From Actinomycetospora succinea (GTDB taxonomy: Bacteria > Actinomycetota > Actinomycetes > Mycobacteriales > Pseudonocardiaceae): DNA of 64,000 nt. Positions 40,464-49,500 of this stretch are shown in pieces; position 1 is the stretch's first letter, and each line of letters starts with the position of its first letter. Made by a program: the position numbers and the translations under genes. The stretch lies in contig NZ_SNYO01000004.1 in NCBI RefSeq assembly GCF_004363095.1, positions 248,001-312,000 on the forward strand, in the 5' to 3' direction. The notes beneath the pieces are model-generated. The model ran no database searches. It worked only from the letters and a program-made list of their open reading frames with translations, and was not told the origin of the DNA.

Positions 40464-41432
40464 GTGATCGCACAGCAGCACCCCATCGGCTCCGGCTTCG
40501 GCAAGGACACCACCGCCACCGAGGTCCTCGACGGCATCGACCTCACCGGCCGCCTCGCGGTCGTCACCGGCGGCTACTCCGGTCTCGGGCTCGAGGCGAC
40601 GCGCGCGCTGTCGGCCGCCGGCGCGCACGTGGTCGTCCCCGCCCGGCGCCCGGACGCCGCGAAGGAAGCGCTCGACGGCGTGGACCGCGTCGAGACCGAC
40701 GCCCTCGACCTCGGCGACCTCGACAGCGTCGCCGCCTTCGCCGACCGCTTCCTCGCCTCCGGCCGCGCGATCGACTTGATGATCGACAACGCCGGGATCA
40801 TGGCGACGCCCGAGACCCGCATCGGACCTGGATGGGAGGCGCAGTTCGCCACCAACCACCTCGGGCACTTCGCGCTGGTCAACCGCCTCTGGCCGGCGAT
40901 CGCGCGCGGGCGCGACGCGCGGGTCGTGTCGGTGTCCTCGCGCGGGCACCACCGCTCGCCGGTGCGCTTCGACGACCTCGACTGGCGCGCCGAGCCCTAC
41001 GACAAGTGGCGCGCCTACGGTCAGGCGAAGACCGCCAACGTCCTGTTCGCCGTGCAGCTCGACGCCCTCGGCGCCGCCCACGGTGTCCGCGCGTTCGCGC
41101 TGCACCCGGGCGGGATCCTGACGCCGCTGCAGCGCCATCTCCCGCGCGAGGAGATGGTCGGCCTGGGCTGGATCGACGAGGACGGCAACCCGACTCCCCA
41201 GGCGGCGGCGAGCTTCAAGACCCCGGAGGCCGGCGCGGCCACCGAGGTCTGGGCGGCGACCTCGCCGCAGCTCGCCGGGCGCGGCGGGCTCTACCTCGAG
41301 GACTGCGAGGTGGCCGAGGTGACCGCCCGCGACGCGGGGAACGGCGTCCGCGACCACGCGATCGACCCCGACGCGGCCGCGCGTCTCTGGGCCGTCTCGG
41401 CGGAGCGGACGGGCGTGGACGCTTTCGCCTGA
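40464..41432 (+). CDS. Short-chain dehydrogenase/reductase (WWOX/retinol dehydrogenase-like)
   Basis: A 322-residue SDR with a 30-residue N-terminal extension. Cofactor motif VVTGGYSGLGLEATRALSAAGAHVVVPARR with Arg after the second strand favours NADP(H); DNAGIMATPE is the NAG motif, Ser is in VVSVSSRGH and the catalytic YxxxK is YGQAK. The substrate is unknown. GTG 40464 is 6 nt after TAGCGT (40452-40457), with TTGACT (40427-40432) as a -35 at 19 bp spacing, and is probably leaderless. Confidence 0.9.
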   Translation: MIAQQHPIGSGFGKDTTATEVLDGIDLTGRLAVVTGGYSGLGLEATRALSAAGAHVVVPARRPDAAKEALDGVDRVETDALDLGDLDSVAAFADRFLASGRAIDLMIDNAGIMATPETRIGPGWEAQFATNHLGHFALVNRLWPAIARGRDARVVSVSSRGHHRSPVRFDDLDWRAEPYDKWRAYGQAKTANVLFAVQLDALGAAHGVRAFALHPGGILTPLQRHLPREEMVGLGWIDEDGNPTPQAAASFKTPEAGAATEVWAATSPQLAGRGGLYLEDCEVAEVTARDAGNGVRDHAIDPDAAARLWAVSAERTGVDAFA

Positions 41433-41472
41433 TCGTGTGACGGACAGGGCGGCGTGTCGGGCCGTCGAGCAA

Positions 41473-41552
41473 GATCACCCGCTCGGCGGCCTCAAGGTGA
41501 TCGGGCCGTCGCTCTCCGGTGCCGCCGGGCGTCCTCCGACCGCGACGCCCGG
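41473..41552 (+). terminator. Two hairpins after the SDR gene
   Basis: GATCACC (41473-41479) pairs with GGTGATC (41496-41502). CCGGGCGTC (41525-41533) pairs perfectly with GACGCCCGG (41544-41552) across a 10-nt loop. There is no T tract, as is usual for such GC-rich genomes. The rest of the 215-base gap holds only the next promoter. Confidence 0.45.
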
Positions 41553-41647
41553 TGCTCCGAGGCCCACGGAACGCCTAGCAGACGCCGGATCGTGGGTGTG
41601 GTGGATACCTCGATCGTGCGACGGCGCGAGGTGTTTGAATCCCGCCC

Positions 41648-42472
41648 GTGTCGTTCACGGGAACCGCGGCGAAGACGGATCTGGATCGTTCCCACCTGGT
41701 CCGGGGTGGTCACCGTCCGGTGCGCCGGTCACCGCGTCGGCGGCCCGTCCTCGGCGTGCTCCTCGCGCTCGCGATCGGGGCCGGCGTCGCCCTCTGGCTG
41801 ATCCTCGCCGCGTTCCCGGTCGGCGCCCGCGGGGGCGGCGCCGACGGCGGGTCCGACGCCACGCCCGCGGCCGTCGAGACCGTCGGACCGGCCACGGTCG
41901 TCGCCACCGCCTCGTGCGTCGGCGAGGACCCGCACGACACGATCGCCGTCGACGGCCCGGGCGGGCGGCGCCTCATGCCGCTCGACGGCTGCGGCACGCC
42001 CACCGGCACGCACCTGACCGTCCGGACGGCGTTCGTCGGCACCGAGCCCGCCGAGGGCACCCCGGCCCGCGTGCTCGGCACCGGGTCGTCGGCCGCGCTG
42101 GCCGACACCGAGGCCGCCGAGTCCCCGCTCACGGGCCGGCTCGCGATCATGCTCACCGGCGTCGCCGGGCTCGGGATGGCCGCGCTGCTCGTCGCCGTCG
42201 TGCGCGAGCGCTCCCGCCGTCCCGTCCCCGCGGCCCCGCGCCGGCCCGCCCGCACCGTGACGACCACGGCCGCGCCGCGCCCCGCCGCGGCCCGTCGCAC
42301 CACCCACCGCCCGGCCTCCCGCCCCGGGCGCTCCGCACGCGCCGGACGCCCCGCCGCCCTCGAGGTCGGACGCCGTCAGCACGGGGCCACCGCGGCCCGC
42401 GGGGGGCGCTCCCGGAGCCGCGGCACGGCCGCCGGGCCGCGCCGCCCGGCCGCCGGTCCGCACCGCGATTAG
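41648..42472 (+). CDS. Hypothetical membrane protein with Arg/Ala/Pro-rich tail
   Basis: A 274-residue protein. The N-terminus is basic, followed by a helix at ~34-56 (VLGVLLALAIGAGVALWLILAAF), a ~105-residue presumably external domain with two Cys (TASCVGED, LDGCGTP) that could form a disulfide, a second helix at ~163-185, and a cytoplasmic ~85-residue tail rich in Arg, Pro and Ala. No family recognised. GTG 41648 is 7 nt after TTGAAT. Its TAG stop is also the first three bases of the -10 of the next gene. Confidence 0.65.
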   Translation: MSFTGTAAKTDLDRSHLVRGGHRPVRRSPRRRPVLGVLLALAIGAGVALWLILAAFPVGARGGGADGGSDATPAAVETVGPATVVATASCVGEDPHDTIAVDGPGGRRLMPLDGCGTPTGTHLTVRTAFVGTEPAEGTPARVLGTGSSAALADTEAAESPLTGRLAIMLTGVAGLGMAALLVAVVRERSRRPVPAAPRRPARTVTTTAAPRPAAARRTTHRPASRPGRSARAGRPAALEVGRRQHGATAARGGRSRSRGTAAGPRRPAAGPHRD

Positions 42473-42475
42473 GTT
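42470..42475 (+). promoter_or_regulatory. -10 element sharing bases with the upstream stop codon
   Basis: TAGGTT begins with the TAG stop of the preceding gene and ends 7 nt before the GTG of the M16 peptidase gene. This gives the downstream operon its own leaderless promoter with almost no intergenic DNA. Confidence 0.5.
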
Positions 42476-42482
42476 GGACCAT

Positions 42483-43793
42483 GTGACCTCCAGCGTGACC
42501 GCCCCGGGCAGGGCTGACAGCGGCCTGCACCGCCGCGTGCTCGACAACGGCCTGCGGGTGCTCCTCGTGCCCGACCCGGCGGCCCCCGTCGTCGGCGTCG
42601 CCGTCCACGTGGACGTCGGGTTCCGCTCCGAGCCCGAGGGCCGGACGGGGTTCGCGCACCTCTTCGAGCACCTCATGTTCCAGGGCTCGGAGAGCCTCGA
42701 GAAGCTCGCCCACTTCCGGCACGTCCAGTCGTCCGGCGGGGTCTTCAACGGCTCGACGCACCAGGACTACACGAACTACTTCGAGGTCCTGCCCTCCGCG
42801 GCGCTCGAGCGCGCGCTCTTCCTCGAGGCCGACCGCCTGCGCGCGCCGCGCCTGACGCAGGAGAACCTGCGCAACCAGGTCGACGTGGTCAAGGAGGAGA
42901 TCCGCCTCAACGTCCTCAACCGGCCCTACGGCGGTTTCCCCTGGATCCTGCTGCCGCCGGTGCTCTACGACACCTACCCGAACGCCCACAACGGCTACGG
43001 CGACTTCACCGACCTCGAGCAGGCCGACCTCGACGACGCCGCCGCGTTCTTCGACGCCTACTACGCGCCGGGCAACGCCGTGCTCACCGTCGTCGGCGAC
43101 CTCGACCCCGACGAGGCGGCCACGCTCGTCGAGAAGCACTTCGCCGACATCCCCGCCCGCGCCGTGCCCGCGCGGCCGAGCTTCGCCGAACCACCGCCCG
43201 ACGGGGTGCGGCGCGAGGACGTCGTCGACGCGAACGCCCCGCTGCCCGCGCTCGCGCTCGGCCACCGCCTGCCCGACCCGGACGCCGACCTCGACGCCTA
43301 CCTGGCCCACGCGGTGCTCGCGAGCCTGCTCACCGACGGCGAGGCCGCCCGGCTGACCCAGCGGCTGGTGTACGGCGACGCGCTGGTCACCGACATCTCG
43401 GCGTCCTGCGGGCTCATGGGCGCGCCGCTCGACGCCCGCGACCCCGACACGTTCACGGTCACCGCGGTGCACCCGGCCTCGGTCGAGCCGGACCGCATCG
43501 TCGACGCCGTCGACGACGAGCTCGCGACGCTCGCCGCCGACGGCCCCGACGCCGAGGAGCTGCGCCGCGTCACCGCGCGCTGGGCCTCCTCGCTGCACCG
43601 GGAGCACGACCGGCTGATGAGCCGCATGCTCGCCCTCGGGGCGGCCGAGCTGGTCCAGGGCCGCGCCGAGCTCGCCGACGAGCTGCCCGGGAAGATCGCC
43701 GCCGTCACGCCCGCCGCCGTCGCCGCGGCCGCCGGGTCGCTGCGCCCCGACAGCCGCGCGATCCTGACGATCACCCCGGGAGGGGACGCATGA
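42483..43793 (+). CDS. M16 family zinc peptidase, catalytic subunit
   Basis: A 436-residue M16B-type peptidase. The inverted zinc motif HxxEH is intact in FAHLFEHLMFQG, with the distal Glu expected in the helix VVKEEIRLNVL about 70 residues later. Two homologous lobes are evident (VAVHVDVGFRSEPEGRTGFAH; ALALGHRLPDPDADLDAYLAHAVL). GTG 42483 was chosen over TTG 42474 on promoter spacing. The stop overlaps the partner gene by ATGA. Such heterodimers cleave small unfolded or processed peptides; the substrate is unknown. Confidence 0.92.
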   Translation: MTSSVTAPGRADSGLHRRVLDNGLRVLLVPDPAAPVVGVAVHVDVGFRSEPEGRTGFAHLFEHLMFQGSESLEKLAHFRHVQSSGGVFNGSTHQDYTNYFEVLPSAALERALFLEADRLRAPRLTQENLRNQVDVVKEEIRLNVLNRPYGGFPWILLPPVLYDTYPNAHNGYGDFTDLEQADLDDAAAFFDAYYAPGNAVLTVVGDLDPDEAATLVEKHFADIPARAVPARPSFAEPPPDGVRREDVVDANAPLPALALGHRLPDPDADLDAYLAHAVLASLLTDGEAARLTQRLVYGDALVTDISASCGLMGAPLDARDPDTFTVTAVHPASVEPDRIVDAVDDELATLAADGPDAEELRRVTARWASSLHREHDRLMSRMLALGAAELVQGRAELADELPGKIAAVTPAAVAAAAGSLRPDSRAILTITPGGDA

Positions 43794-45169
43794 GCGCGCC
43801 CACGCGCCGCAGCGCCGAGGAGATCGGCAGCACGCCCGCCGGGCCGCGCGCCCTGCCGCCTCTGCGCCCGCAGCGCGCCGTCCCCGCACCCGACGAGGTC
43901 GACACGGTCCTCGACTCCGGCCTGCGGGTGATCGCGGTGCGCCGGGCCGAGGTGCCGATGGTCGAGATGCGCCTGCGGGTGCCGTTCGCCGACGTCAGCG
44001 GCGTCGAGAATTCGGACCACCCCGCGGTCGCCGAGCTGCTCGCCACGACGATCCTGTCGGGCACGCAGCGCCGCAGCCGCGTCGGCATCGACGACGACCT
44101 GGCCGGGGTCGGCGGCGAGATCGGGTTCGCGGTCGACCCGGAGCGCCTCGCCGTCTCCGGGCACGCGCTCGCCGAGGGCCTCGACACGCTGCTCGAGGTC
44201 CTCGCCGACCTCCTGCTGCACGCCACCCACCCCGACGACGAGCTGGCCCGCGAGCGCGAGCGGCTCGTCGAGCGCATCGAGATGGCGTCCGCCCAGCCCT
44301 CGATCATCGCCCGGCGCGCGCTGCAGGAGCGCCGCTACGGCACCCACCCGGTGACCCAGGAGATGCCGCTGCCGGAGGACGTCACCGCGGTCACCGCCGA
44401 CGCGGTGCGCGCGCTGCAGGCCGCGGCGCTGCGCCCGGGCGGCGCGGTGCTCGTCCTCGTCGGCGACCTCGACCCGTCGGACGCGGTCCGCCGTGTGGAG
44501 GCCGCGCTCGCCGACTGGACCGGCGGCGAGGCGGCGGGGATGCCGGCGCTGCCCGCGCTCACGGCCCGCGACCTGCTGCTGGTGGACCGGCCGGGCTCGG
44601 TGCAGTCGCAGCTGCGCCTGTCCGCGCCCGCGATCGGGCGCACCGACCCGCGCTACGCCGCGCTGCAGCTGGCGAACCTGTCGCTCGGCGGCTACTTCTC
44701 GTCGCGCCTGGTGGAGAACCTGCGCGAGGACAAGGGCTACACCTACCACGCGTCGTCGAGCCTGGAGCTCGACCCGCACGGCGCCGCCCTGCTCGTCGAG
44801 ACCGACGTGGCCTCCGAGGTCACCGCGCCCGCGCTGCTCGAGGCGCGCTACGAGCTCGGGCGCCTCGCGGTGGTGCCGCCGACGGCCGACGAGGTCGAGT
44901 CGGCGCGACGCTACCTCGTCGGCTCGCTGCTGATCTCGATGACGACGCAGGCGGGCTACGCGTCCACCGTCGCCTCGCTCGCCGCGCACGGCCTGTCCGC
45001 GGCGTGGATCCGCGAGCACCCCGCGCGGGTCGAGGCGGTCACCGTCGACGAGGTCGCGGCCGCGGCGGCGGAGTTCTTCGCGCCGATCCACTTCACCGGG
45101 GTGGTCGTCGCCGACGCCGCCCGGTGCGCCGACGGGCTGCGCGCGCTCGGCGGGGTGGAGGTCCCGTGA
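43790..45169 (+). CDS. M16 family peptidase-like, non-catalytic partner subunit
   Basis: A 459-residue M16 homologue. The position of the zinc motif reads HPAVAELLATT, so the HxxEH ligands are lost. The C-terminal lobe keeps the substrate-anchoring R-x-Y-type motif (SSRLVENLREDKGYTYHASSSLE). Pairing of one active and one inactive M16 chain is known for bacterial M16B heterodimers and mitochondrial processing peptidase. ATG overlaps the active subunit's stop, and its stop overlaps nudC (GTGA). Confidence 0.9.
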   Translation: MSAPTRRSAEEIGSTPAGPRALPPLRPQRAVPAPDEVDTVLDSGLRVIAVRRAEVPMVEMRLRVPFADVSGVENSDHPAVAELLATTILSGTQRRSRVGIDDDLAGVGGEIGFAVDPERLAVSGHALAEGLDTLLEVLADLLLHATHPDDELARERERLVERIEMASAQPSIIARRALQERRYGTHPVTQEMPLPEDVTAVTADAVRALQAAALRPGGAVLVLVGDLDPSDAVRRVEAALADWTGGEAAGMPALPALTARDLLLVDRPGSVQSQLRLSAPAIGRTDPRYAALQLANLSLGGYFSSRLVENLREDKGYTYHASSSLELDPHGAALLVETDVASEVTAPALLEARYELGRLAVVPPTADEVESARRYLVGSLLISMTTQAGYASTVASLAAHGLSAAWIREHPARVEAVTVDEVAAAAAEFFAPIHFTGVVVADAARCADGLRALGGVEVP

Positions 45170-46254
45170 CGGGCACCGCCGGCCCCGACCTGCGCGCGGC
45201 GTTCCACCTGGACGCCGACCCCTCGCTCTCGCGCTCCACGGTCGACCGCCGCGAGCAGCTGCGCGTCGACCCGGACCACGCCCGCGCGCTGTGGCCCGAC
45301 GCGCGGGTGGTCCTCGTCGACCCGCACGGCCGCACGCCGGTCGAGCGCGGCGCCGACGGGACGACGACGCTGGCGTTCGCGCCGACCTCGCTGCTCGGCG
45401 ACGACATCCCGCCCGGCGCGGTCGTGCTCGGCGAGGAGCGCGGCACCGCCTTCTGGGCCGTGCGCGTGCCCGACCCGGCCGAGGCGGAGTCGAACGACGC
45501 CGGCTCGGGGTTCATGACCGCCGACCAGTGGGCGCGGGCGGGCGGCAGCGCCGACCACGAGAACTGGACGGACCTGCGCAGCTCCGGCGCCGACCTCGAC
45601 GCCCGCAGCGCCGGGCTCCTGACCACCGCGGTCTCGCTGCTGAACTGGCACGACCGCGCCCGGTTCTGCGCCCGCGACGGCTCGGAGATGGACGCGATCA
45701 AGTCGGGCTGGGCGCAGCTGTGCCGGGCGCACGGGCACGAGGAGTACCCGCGTACCGACGCCTCGATGATCTGCCTGGTGCACGACGGCAGGGAGGGGGA
45801 CCACGCCCAGGTGCTGCTCGCGCGCCAGCCGATCTGGCCCGAGGGGCGCTACTCGGTGCTCGCCGGGTTCGTCGAGGCGGGCGAGTCGCTCGAGGCGTGC
45901 GTGGCCCGCGAGTGCGCCGAGGAGGTGGGCGTCGACGTCCACACGATCTCGTACCTCGGGTCGCAGCCGTGGCCGTTCCCGCGGTCACTGATGATCGGGT
46001 TCTCGGCCGTCGCCGACCCCGCCCAGCCGCTGAAGCTGCAGGAGGGCGAGATCGAGGGCGCCCGCTGGGTGACCCGTGCCCAGCTCAAGGACGCGCTCGA
46101 CGCGGGCGCGTGGTCGCACCGGGACGGGGCACCGCGGGGCGCCGCCGGCGTCGGAGGGACGAACTTCGAGGCCGGCAGCGTACGCGACCTCATCCTGCCC
46201 GGCGGCGTGTCCATCGCCCGCGCGATGCTCGAGGCGTGGGCCGCCGCGGGTTAG
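45166..46254 (+). CDS. nudC: NADH pyrophosphatase / RNA deNADding Nudix hydrolase
   Basis: A 362-residue Nudix enzyme. The Nudix box GFVEAGESLEACVARECAEEVGV is complete, and the NudC-specific SQPWPFPRSLM follows. The zinc ribbon is altered: the usual two CxxC pairs read FCARD and LCRAH, leaving C/D and C/H as possible ligands. It cleaves NAD(H) and can remove NAD caps from RNA 5' ends. GTG overlaps the upstream M16 stop. At the 3' end the TAG stop overlaps the TAA stop of the convergent mycoredoxin gene (46251-46254). Confidence 0.92.
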   Translation: MTGTAGPDLRAAFHLDADPSLSRSTVDRREQLRVDPDHARALWPDARVVLVDPHGRTPVERGADGTTTLAFAPTSLLGDDIPPGAVVLGEERGTAFWAVRVPDPAEAESNDAGSGFMTADQWARAGGSADHENWTDLRSSGADLDARSAGLLTTAVSLLNWHDRARFCARDGSEMDAIKSGWAQLCRAHGHEEYPRTDASMICLVHDGREGDHAQVLLARQPIWPEGRYSVLAGFVEAGESLEACVARECAEEVGVDVHTISYLGSQPWPFPRSLMIGFSAVADPAQPLKLQEGEIEGARWVTRAQLKDALDAGAWSHRDGAPRGAAGVGGTNFEAGSVRDLILPGGVSIARAMLEAWAAAG

Positions 46255-46505
46255 GAGGCGGCCTCCACGCGCGCCAGGGTCTCCTTGACCTCGGCGAAGC
46301 TCGGGTTGGTCGCCGCGCTGCCGTCGGGGTAGACGATCGTCGGCACGGTCCGGTTGCCACCGTTGACCTTGGTGACGATCTCGGCGGCGTCGGGCTCGCG
46401 CTCGATGTCCACCTCGGTGTAGCCGATGCCCTCGCGGTCGAGCTGCGTCTTGAGTCGACGGCAGAAGCCGCACCAGCTGGTCGTGTACATCGTCATCTGT
46501 GCCAC
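46251..46505 (-). CDS. Mycoredoxin (glutaredoxin-like)
   Basis: An 84-residue thioredoxin-fold protein: MYTTSWCGFCRRLKTQLDREGIGYTEVDIEREPDAAEIVTKVNGGNRTVPTIVYPDGSAATNPSFAEVKETL. The active site CGFC and the cis-Pro TVP fit mycoredoxin-1, which reduces mycothiol mixed disulfides. Its location between nudC and uvrD2 matches Rv3198A in M. tuberculosis, although here putA and an ABC exporter intervene. The start is ambiguous between GTG 46505 and ATG 46496. Confidence 0.9.
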   Translation of the reverse strand: MAQMTMYTTSWCGFCRRLKTQLDREGIGYTEVDIEREPDAAEIVTKVNGGNRTVPTIVYPDGSAATNPSFAEVKETLARVEAAS

Positions 46506-46530
46506 GACCGGTGCAACACCGCGAGATCGC

Positions 46531-49500
46531 TCAGGCTTCCACGTGGCCGAACCGGTGACGGGTCACACTGACCGCCTGCTCGCGCAGCACGGTGAGCATC
46601 TCCCGGCGCCCGTCGGCCACCACCGGCGCGTCGACCAGCGACGCGCCCGTCGCCGCGGCTTCCCGGCGCAGGTCGTCCGGCGGGGTCCCGACGACCCGGA
46701 GCCGCTCGCCGGGCTCGGGTGAGCCGGAGTCCTCGGCGACCGGCACCCCGGCGCAGGCCGCCGCGAGCCTCACCCGCAGCACCTCGCGCTCGGGGGCGTC
46801 GGGGGCGACGACGAGCCGGAGCGCGGGCAGCGGCCGGTACCGGAAGATGTTCGCCTCCGCCCGCAGGCCGGTCGGGTCGTGCTCGACGGAGAACTCGTCG
46901 CGCCAGGCGGCGGCGTCCGAGCCGGCCGCGGCGCGCAGCCAGGCGAGGTCCTCGGGGTCGAGGCGGGGGGCGGCGGACGCCAGCAGGGCCGCGACGGCGG
47001 GGTCGAGCGGCGCCGACGGCAGCCGGTCGAGGGGTCCGTCGTGCCACGTCCCGAACTGCGCGACGTAGTTGGGCCCGCCGGGCTTGGCGCCCGGTCCCAC
47101 GACCGAGCCCTTCCAGCCCCCGAACGACTGGCGCTGCACGATCGCCCCGGTGATGTGCCGGTTGACGTAGGCGTTGCCGACCTCGACCCGTTCCGTCCAG
47201 TGAGCGATCTCGTCCTGGTCGAGGGCGTGCAGGCCCCCGGTCAGCCCGTACCCGGTCGCGTTCTGCAGCGCGATCGCCTCGTCGAGGTCCGCGGCGTGCA
47301 TCAGCCCGAGCACCGGCCCGAAGCACTCCGTGAGGTGGAACCACGACCCGGGCGCGACCGGCTCCTTCACCCCGGGGGTCCACAGTGCCTCCCCGAGCCT
47401 GCGCGGCGCCACGAGCCAGCGCTCGCCCGCGTCGAGGCGGGTCAACGCCCGCTCGAGCTTCTCGTCCGGCGGGCCGATCAGCGGACCCATCGTCGTCGAC
47501 GGGTCGCTCCCGTGCCCGACGCGCAGCGTGCGGACGGCGTCGGCGAGCTGGCGGTGGAAGCGCGCCCCGGCCGCCGTGTCCGTCGAGCGCATCGACCCGA
47601 CGAGGATCGCCAGCGACGCCGCCGAGCACTTCTGCCCGGCGTGCCCGAACGCGGAGCGGACGAGGTCGGCGACGGCGAGGTCCGGGTCGGCGCTCGGCGT
47701 GATCACCAGCGCGTTCTTGCCGCTGGTCTCCGCGACGAGGCGCAGGTCGGGGCGCCACGACCGGAACAGCGCCGCGGTCTGCGACGCCCCGGTGAGCACG
47801 ACGTGGTCGACGGCGGGGTGCGTGACCAGCCGCCGCCCGGCGGAACCCTCGTCGGTGTGCACGAGCTGCAGCGCGTCGGCGGGGATGCCGCCGCGGTGCA
47901 GGGCGGCGACGCCGACCTCCGCGCACGCCCGCACCTGCGGCGCCGGCTTGATCACCACCGAGGCGCCGGCCGCGAGCGCCGCGACGCAGCCGCCGAGCGG
48001 GATGGCGATGGGGAAGTTCCAGGGCGGGGTGACGACGACGACGCGGTCGGGCGTGAACGGGGCGCCCTCGAGCTCGAGGGCCCGGTCGGCGTAGTACGCG
48101 GCGAAGTCGACCGCCTCGGAGATCTCGGGGTCGGCCTCGGCAATCGTCTTGCCGGCCTCGCCGACCATGACGGTCAGCAGGTCCCCGCGGGCCGCGGCCA
48201 GGGCCGTCGCGGCCCCGCGGAGGACGGCCGCGCGGTCGGCGGGGGAGCGGTCGCCCCAGGACGAGGCGGCGGCCCGGTCGACGACGGCGTCGACGGCCGC
48301 CGGGTCGGTGAGCTCGGGCTCGTGGACCCGGGGCGCGGCGGTGGTGACGGCCTTCAGCGCCCAGGCGCGGTTCGCGGCCAGCGAGGGGTCGGTGTCGGGC
48401 TCGTTGCGGAAGGAGCGGGACACGGAGCGCAGCGGAGCTGGACCATCGGACTCCGGGAGCGACGGGGTCTCGTCCGCCCGGTCCTGCGTGCGCCGCGGTG
48501 TCGCCCGCACCGCGTCGCGGTCGCGCACCGACGCCCGGAACCGGTCGGTGTACGACGCGGGCCCGGCGTCGGAGAACAGCGCGTACAGGTAGTTCTCCGG
48601 CGAGGCGTTCTCCTCGAGCCGGCGCACGAGGTACGAGACGGCGGCGTCGAAGTCGCCGCTGTGCACGACCGGCGTGTAGAGCACCATCCGCTCGCTGATG
48701 TCGCGCGCGACGACGCGCGCCTGGGCGGGCGCCATGCCCTGCAGCATCTCGACGTCGATCTGGCGCTCGGCCCCGCGCGCCGCGGCGAGCTCGACGGCCA
48801 GGGCCACGTGGTGCAGGTGGTGGCTCGCGACGCCGAGGCGCAGCGCGTCGACCAGGTCGCCGCCGATCGCCCGGTCGAGCAGGCGCACGTAGTTGGCGTC
48901 GACCTCGGCCTTCGTCGTGTACGGCGCCTGCGGCCAGTCGTGCAGGGCGGCGTCGACCTGCTCCATCGCGAGGTTCGCGCCCTTGACCAGCCGCACCTTG
49001 ATCGGCGCACCGCCCGCCGCGACCCGGCGGCGCGCGAAGGCCGCGAGCTCGGTGAGCGCGCCCAGCGCGTCCGGGAGGTAGGCCTGCAGCACGATCCCGG
49101 CCGGGAGGTCCGCGAACCCGGGCCGGTCGAGCAGCGCGACGAACACGGCGACCGTGAGGTCGAGGTCCTTGTACTCCTCCATGTCGAGGTTCACGAACGA
49201 GCCGGTGTCGCGCGCGAGCTCGAAGAGCGGGGTGAGGCGCTCGACGAGGCGGTCGCGGCTGCCCTCGAGGTCCCAGGGCACCAGCTGGCTCGCCACCGAC
49301 GACGCCTTGACCGACACGTAGTCGACGTCGTCGCGGCGCAGCAGGTCCATGGTGCGCGCGAGGCGCCGGTCGGCCTCGTCCTCGCCGAGCACGGCCTCGC
49401 CGAGCAGGTTGAGGTTGAGCCGGAACCCCTCCTGGCGGGCCTCGGCGAGACGACGGGACAGGGCGCGCCCGTCCGCGTCGACGATGAGGTGCCCGACCAT

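Noticed and set aside
42474..42482. TTG at 42474 as the M16 peptidase start
   Set aside because: It overlaps the -10 hexamer TAGGTT; the GTG at 42483 has the standard 7-nt spacing and gives a normal N-terminus.
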